Positions 6,753-10,342 of a stretch of 10,342 nt of DNA are shown piece by piece. This stretch comes from SFEL01 sp045592165 (GTDB lineage: Bacteria; Bacillota; Clostridia; Christensenellales; CAG-138): positions 1 to 10,342 of the forward strand of contig JAZNUG010000092.1 in NCBI GenBank assembly GCA_045592165.1. The letters run 5' to 3'. The notes beneath the pieces are model-generated. The model did not search any database. It was not told the DNA's origin and saw only the letters and a program-made list of their open reading frames with translations. Numbering within the stretch: the first letter of the stretch is position 1; each line of letters opens with the position of its first letter. The translations under genes and the position numbers were made by a program.

Positions 6753-7388
6753 CTATTTGCTGCGGTATGCATCTGCAAGCATTCTGCAGAATCCGGTTAC
6801 TCTTCTGCGCATGTCTTCCTCGGTATAACGACCTTCGTCTATTGCCATCTTCTGCATAAGGCCCAGCAGTGAATCGTAGGTGTTGTAGTAGAGATCCTCA
6901 ATATCTCCATCGTCTCTGACGCTGCCGTCCTCGATACCCATGTAAATCGCCTCTGCAAGAGGACCGACCTTATCCTTAAAGGGTGCGGGGGGCTTGCCTT
7001 TTACCAGCGAAGCCTTTCCGTTGCGCTTCAGGTATGCCTCGGCCTCATGTACGAACACCAGTTCCTTTCTGCTGGTGAAAAGTATCTCTGCATAGCTCAG
7101 CAGTATTGCGTATATACGGTCTGCTCCCAGCTCGCCTTCCCTTCTCTCCCTACTGACAAGAGATGTATGCTCCATAACCTTATGCCAGAACAAAAGGGCG
7201 GTTTCCAAGACCAGATCGGACTTGCTTTCAAAATAGCGAAAAACGCTGCGCTCGGTAAGTCCGGCCATTTTCGCAATGTCCGAAACCTTGGCGGCATCAA
7301 TGCCTTTATCCACAAAGAAGGTAAGGGCATGGGCAACCACACGGCTGATGTTTCCTTCTTTGCGGGCTGTGTATGAACCGTTTTCCAT
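6753..7388 (-). CDS. TetR/AcrR-family transcriptional regulator
   Basis: A 211-residue protein of typical TetR length. Residues 14-32 form the first helix of the DNA-binding domain. The helix-turn-helix is at about 34-57 (KVSDIAKMAGLTERSVFRYF), with the family's A-GLT-x-x-SVFRYF-x-SKxDL signature. The rest is helical and variable, as expected for a ligand-binding dimer domain, and includes an Asp/Glu-rich stretch near 152-166. The ATG follows an AAGGA box. The gene sits between the two units it probably controls: it has a perfect palindrome over its own promoter, so autorepression is likely. A small hydrophobic substrate of the neighbouring enzymes is a reasonable inducer (inference). Confidence 0.92.
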   Translation of the reverse strand: MENGSYTARKEGNISRVVAHALTFFVDKGIDAAKVSDIAKMAGLTERSVFRYFESKSDLVLETALLFWHKVMEHTSLVSRERREGELGADRIYAILLSYAEILFTSRKELVFVHEAEAYLKRNGKASLVKGKPPAPFKDKVGPLAEAIYMGIEDGSVRDDGDIEDLYYNTYDSLLGLMQKMAIDEGRYTEEDMRRRVTGFCRMLADAYRSK

Positions 7389-7464
7389 GGTTTTTAGTCC
7401 TTAATAATATTAGTAAAAAAAGTGAGGATATTTTATGGGGCTGAAGGGAATGTGGCGAGTGAAA

Positions 7465-7501
7465 ATAATGCAATTGTCAGTCTGACTGACAATTGCATTA
7501 T
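7465..7501. promoter_or_regulatory. 37-bp perfect palindromic operator, probably for the TetR-family regulator
   Basis: Two perfect 18-bp half-sites (7465-7482 and 7484-7501) are mirrored about a central T at 7483. The inner part is GTCAGTC-T-GACTGAC and each arm also contains CAATTG and ATTAT. It covers five of the six bases of the tetR -10 box and the predicted start site, so a bound dimer or pair of dimers would block tetR transcription. Its length exceeds a single TetR dimer site (usually about 15-20 bp), so cooperative binding is possible. Confidence 0.8.
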
Positions 7502-7525
7502 ATTACATTTTTCCCATTTTGTCAA
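7497..7525 (-). promoter_or_regulatory. Consensus sigma70 promoter of the tetR-family gene
   Basis: On the minus strand TTGACA (7525-7520), a 17-bp spacer and TATAAT (7502-7497) match the sigma70 consensus at all twelve positions with optimal spacing. The predicted start is near 7490, about 100 nt before the ATG and inside the palindrome. So strong a promoter makes sense only if tightly repressed. Confidence 0.85.
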
Positions 7526-7555
7526 GTATTTCACAGCTTTGAGGCCTTTACTCTA

Positions 7556-7584
7556 TTGCATTATCCCGGTTTAGAGTATATACT
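7556..7584 (+). promoter_or_regulatory. Candidate rightward promoter for the iron-sulfur flavoprotein gene
   Basis: TTGCAT (7556-7561), a 17-bp spacer and TATACT (7579-7584) form a plausible but imperfect sigma70 promoter. The -10 box is within a small palindrome AGTATATACT. A weaker rightward alternative lies in the big palindrome (TTGTCA 7474-7479, 18 bp, TTATAT 7498-7503), and only that one would be directly blocked by the operator. Confidence 0.4.
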
Positions 7585-7594
7585 ATCCCCAATA

Positions 7595-7616
7595 AATGAC
7601 TTTCCCCAAGGTCATT
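7595..7616. repeat. Small inverted repeat in the divergent region
   Basis: AATGACTTT and AAGGTCATT can pair over nine positions (one G-U) around a CCCC loop. It lies just downstream of the candidate rightward promoter and abuts copy B of the promoter-region repeat. It could be an operator or a leader hairpin; no T-run follows. Confidence 0.4.
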
Positions 7617-7667
7617 TTCCGAATTATCATCTCCATATTATGCAAAATATCGTGCAAAAGCTGCCCC
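7616..7667 (-). repeat. Copy B of the diverged promoter-region repeat
   Basis: On the minus strand it reads GGGGCAGC, GCACGATAT and GATAATTCGGAAAA in the same order as copy A at 6642-6690. ATAATTCGGAAA (7627-7616) is identical. Like copy A it points leftward, here toward tetR and its consensus promoter, with no extra gene in between. Confidence 0.5.
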
Positions 7668-7804
7668 AAGGAGGACATTCCTTTAAAACCCAAAGGATTG
7701 CCGCCCTTGTTTTTGTGCGCTTAAATGCATCCGATGCGGTGCCTGATCATTAACATCTCTTATGCGCCTCCGTTATTACAGTACAAAACCAAAAGGAGAA
7801 GTCT

Positions 7805-10342
7805 ATGAGTAAGCTGAGACCCAAAATAGTGCAGCTGGCCAAGATGGTTGGCGGAATTAGCGGCGTCGTAAACAAAATCGACGAAAACGCCCCCGAGTAT
7901 TACTCTCTTGCGGATATACTGACCGACGAAGAGGCGGACGTGGCCATTGCCGCAGGCCTTAGAAAAAACCGCACCGTCGAATACCTCGCCAGGAAGACAG
8001 GCAAGAGCATAGAAGAAACCCAGCGCATCGCAGACCGCCTTGCCTGGATAGGTGTGTTCCGCCGTACTTATGAAAAGGAATACGGACAGGATTGCTACTA
8101 TGTACAGATCTATGCTCCCGGCATACTGGAAATGCTGGTAAACAACAAGGAACTGCTGGAAGCTCATCCCGAAGTTGCCCGTGCCTTCGAAGAATATACC
8201 CGCACAAGGATCGCCAAATTGGCGCCCATGCTGCCCGATGGCTATGGCCTTATGAGAGTTGCTCCTGTGGAAAGCGCTCTTGAGGGTATTGAGGGCGTCA
8301 CCGATGACGAGCGCATAAGCCACTACCTCAATAAATACGACCGTTTCTCTGTTGCTCCCTGCTCCTGCCGCGCCACCCGCCGCGTATTGGATCAGGGCTG
8401 TGGCCATCTGGAAGAGGAAATGTGCATACAGATGGGCAAAGGTGCGGAGCACTTTATCCGCACAGGCCGCGCAAGGGAAATAAGTCGCGAAGAGGCTTTG
8501 GAAATACTCAAGCGTGCCGAGGACAACGGACTTGTGCATAACCTGCCCAACATCGAAGAGGTGGGCGACAGCGCCGCAATATGCAACTGCTGCGGCTGTT
8601 CCTGCTTCGGTCTGAGGGCCGGCTTAATGTTCGGCGCCCGCGATGCCATACGTTCCAATTATGAAGCACGTATAGACGAAACAAAGTGCGTAGCCTGCGG
8701 TATGTGCGTGGAAAACTGCCAGGCCAACGCCCTTAAGCTTGGCCAGAAGCTCTGCACCAAGGTACCCCTCGCTAAGCCCGAGCCCTACCGAAAAATGTCC
8801 AACTCCCTTGTATGGGGCAAGAGCGACTGGAACCCCGATTACCGCGAAAACAGGGAGGACACCCTTGCCACCGGTACAGCTCCCTGCAAGACCGCATGCC
8901 CCGCGCATATTGCAGTACAGGGTTACCTGCGCCTTGCGGCCGAGGGACGTTATACCGATGCCCTTGAGCTGATCAAGCGTGAAAACCCCTTCCCGGCGGT
9001 ATGCGGACGCATATGCAACCATCGCTGCGAAACCGAATGTACCCGCGGCAGCATTGACGAGGCCGTTGCAATAGACGAAGTAAAGCGCTTTATCGCCGAT
9101 CACGATCTGAACGCGGAAACCCGCTTCGTACCCCCCATGGTCAATCAGATCGGCCGTCCCTATGAAGAGAAGATCGCCATCATCGGTGCCGGTCCCGCGG
9201 GTATGACCTGCGCATATTTCCTTGCCGCCAAGGGCTACAAGCCCACGGTATTTGACAAGGCCGCACGCCCCGGCGGAATGATGATGAACGGCATACCCAA
9301 CTTCCGCCTGGAAAAGGACGTAATACAGGCCGAAATCGACATACTCACCGAAATGGGCGTGGAATTCAGGTGCGGCGTTGAGGTTGGCAAAGACATCACC
9401 ATACCTCAGCTTCGCCAGCAAGGCTATAAGGGTTTCTACCTTGCGATCGGCCTCCAGTCCGGCGGCAAGCTGGGCATACCCGGCGATGATGCTGAAGGCG
9501 TAATGGCCGGCATAGACTTCACCAAGAAGGTAAACCTTGAAGGCCCGCAGCAGCTTAAAGGCAAGGTAATTATCATCGGCGGCGGCAACATCGCCTGCGA
9601 CGTGGCCCGCACTGCCGTACGCTGCGGCGCAGATTCCGTCACCATGTACTGCCTTGAATCCTATGAGGAAATGCCCTGCGGCGAAGAAGACCGCTCCGAG
9701 TGCGAACATGACGGCATAGTCATCCGTGCCGGCTGGGGTCAGACCGAGATCCTCACCGAAAACGGCAAAGCCGTCGGCGTAAACTTCCGAAAGTGTCTTT
9801 CCGTCAAGAATGCAGATGGCAGATTTGCCCCCACATTTGACGAAAACGCCACCGAGACCGCCAAGGCTGACTACGTTATGTACTGCATCGGTCAGAAGGC
9901 AGACTGGGGCACGCTCCTTACCGGCACCGGCGTACAGCTTAACAGCCGCGGCCTTGCGGAGGCAGACCCCGTCACCTATCAGACCGCTGAGCCCGATATC
10001 TTCGTGGGCGGCGATGCATACACCGGACAGAAGTTCGTAATCGACGCCATTGCCGCAGGCAAAGAGGCTGCAATCTCCCTCCACAGAATAGTACACGAAG
10101 GACAGACTCTCACCTACGGCCGCGACCGCAGGGTATACCGTGCGCTGGATAAGGAAAATGCACTTGTGCCCGAGAACAGCTTTGACCACGGAGCCAGGCA
10201 GCTGCCCGGCTACAACGAGGCAAAGCGCCGGACATTCGGCGATGCAAGGCTCACCTTCACCGAGGAACAGGTAAAGAAAGAAACCGCCCGCTGCCTGGGC
10301 TGCGGGGCAACGAAGGTTGACAGTTACCTTTGCATCGGCTGC
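7805..10342 (+). CDS. Large multi-cluster iron-sulfur FAD/NAD(P)H oxidoreductase with GltD/DPYD-like core (C-terminus cut by window edge)
   Basis: 846 codons are open to the window edge, from ATG 6 nt after AAGGAG. In order: a winged-helix-like segment (about 45-115); a Cys-rich domain with C186/C188/C199/C207 and CNCCGCSC (260-267); a ferredoxin motif C295-x2-C298-x2-C301-x3-C305. Next is the Fer4_20 helical domain seen in GltD and dihydropyrimidine dehydrogenase, with C361-x3-C365-P and C400/C404/C408/C412. Then come the FAD Rossmann fold GAGPAG (461-466), RPGGMMMNGIPNFRL (488-502), the NAD(P)H fold GGGNIACD (592-599) and the flavin-binding GGD (735-737). The tail CLGCG...CIGC (830-846) begins another iron-sulfur segment, probably continued beyond the edge. 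Such proteins oxidise NAD(P)H and route electrons through [4Fe-4S] clusters in the cytoplasm. Acceptor unknown. Divergence from tetR suggests co-regulation with the leftward redox operon. It is not glutamate synthase small subunit proper, which is about half this length and lacks the N-terminal domains. Confidence 0.88.
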   Translation, partial: MSKLRPKIVQLAKMVGGISGVVNKIDENAPEYYSLADILTDEEADVAIAAGLRKNRTVEYLARKTGKSIEETQRIADRLAWIGVFRRTYEKEYGQDCYYVQIYAPGILEMLVNNKELLEAHPEVARAFEEYTRTRIAKLAPMLPDGYGLMRVAPVESALEGIEGVTDDERISHYLNKYDRFSVAPCSCRATRRVLDQGCGHLEEEMCIQMGKGAEHFIRTGRAREISREEALEILKRAEDNGLVHNLPNIEEVGDSAAICNCCGCSCFGLRAGLMFGARDAIRSNYEARIDETKCVACGMCVENCQANALKLGQKLCTKVPLAKPEPYRKMSNSLVWGKSDWNPDYRENREDTLATGTAPCKTACPAHIAVQGYLRLAAEGRYTDALELIKRENPFPAVCGRICNHRCETECTRGSIDEAVAIDEVKRFIADHDLNAETRFVPPMVNQIGRPYEEKIAIIGAGPAGMTCAYFLAAKGYKPTVFDKAARPGGMMMNGIPNFRLEKDVIQAEIDILTEMGVEFRCGVEVGKDITIPQLRQQGYKGFYLAIGLQSGGKLGIPGDDAEGVMAGIDFTKKVNLEGPQQLKGKVIIIGGGNIACDVARTAVRCGADSVTMYCLESYEEMPCGEEDRSECEHDGIVIRAGWGQTEILTENGKAVGVNFRKCLSVKNADGRFAPTFDENATETAKADYVMYCIGQKADWGTLLTGTGVQLNSRGLAEADPVTYQTAEPDIFVGGDAYTGQKFVIDAIAAGKEAAISLHRIVHEGQTLTYGRDRRVYRALDKENALVPENSFDHGARQLPGYNEAKRRTFGDARLTFTEEQVKKETARCLGCGATKVDSYLCIGC

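Larger units (their letters stand above)
7389..7804. other. Divergent regulatory region between tetR and the iron-sulfur flavoprotein gene
   Basis: No gene is supported here. From left to right it holds the tetR leader, the 37-bp palindrome, the consensus tetR promoter, a candidate rightward promoter, a small hairpin (7595-7616), copy B of the promoter-region repeat, and the ribosome binding site AAGGAG (7793-7798) of the rightward gene. If the candidate rightward promoter is used, the mRNA leader is about 215 nt. Confidence 0.6.

Noticed and set aside
7493..7753. Plus-strand frame of 86 codons in the divergent intergenic region
   Set aside because: It begins with TTG inside the palindrome, lacks a ribosome binding site, and runs through the consensus tetR promoter and repeat copy B. 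The product resembles no family.
8624..10189. Long minus-strand reading frame (521 codons) opposite the iron-sulfur flavoprotein
   Set aside because: The plus strand encodes unmistakable GltD-like motifs throughout this interval. The antisense product has no recognisable motif. The antisense frame at 7760-8539 is rejected for the same reason.
7805..10342. Glutamate synthase small subunit (gltD) or an Old Yellow Enzyme-type reductase such as BaiCD
   Set aside because: The core matches GltD but the protein is far longer with extra iron-sulfur domains and no gltB nearby. No TIM-barrel FMN domain of the Old Yellow Enzyme type is seen.

Overview
The window looks like a piece of an anaerobic Firmicutes (Clostridia-like, probably gut) chromosome. 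That assignment is inference: it rests on the oxygen-sensitive iron-sulfur flavoenzymes, frequent AUA isoleucine codons, strong AGGAG-type ribosome binding sites and intrinsic terminators. No rRNA, tRNA, CRISPR array, insertion sequence or origin was seen.

Left arm (1-1753, minus strand, clearly more AT-rich than the rest): one long reading frame, running off the left edge and starting at GTG. It encodes a protein with three zinc ribbons, a central Vsr/PD-(D/E)XK-like nuclease domain, then three more zinc ribbons. It has its own promoter (1778-1805). Between it and the next genes is a cluster of hairpins (1829-2000), two of which look like terminators for the operon on the right.

Centre (2060-6599, minus strand): a tight four-gene operon. 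In transcription order it encodes a polytopic membrane protein, a RetSat/CrtI-like FAD oxidoreductase, an NAD(P)H ferredoxin-type reductase with a C-terminal plant-type [2Fe-2S] domain, and a second membrane protein that is a distant paralogue of the first. The layout suggests an NAD(P)H -> FAD -> [2Fe-2S] -> flavoenzyme electron path acting on a hydrophobic, probably conjugated substrate at the membrane. The substrate cannot be read from the sequence.

Control region (6600-7804): a TetR-family regulator (6753-7388, minus) has its own terminator and a textbook consensus promoter (TTGACA-17-TATAAT). A perfect 37-bp palindrome overlaps the -10 box and start site and is almost certainly its operator. 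A diverged promoter-like module occurs twice, once at the operon promoter and once in the divergent intergenic region.

Right arm (7805-10342, plus strand, running off the right edge): a very large modular iron-sulfur flavoprotein. It has a winged-helix-like N-terminus, Cys-rich and ferredoxin segments, a GltD/DPYD-like NAD(P)H:FAD core, and the start of another C-terminal [4Fe-4S] domain. Divergent from tetR, it is plausibly a second electron-input module of the same regulated system.
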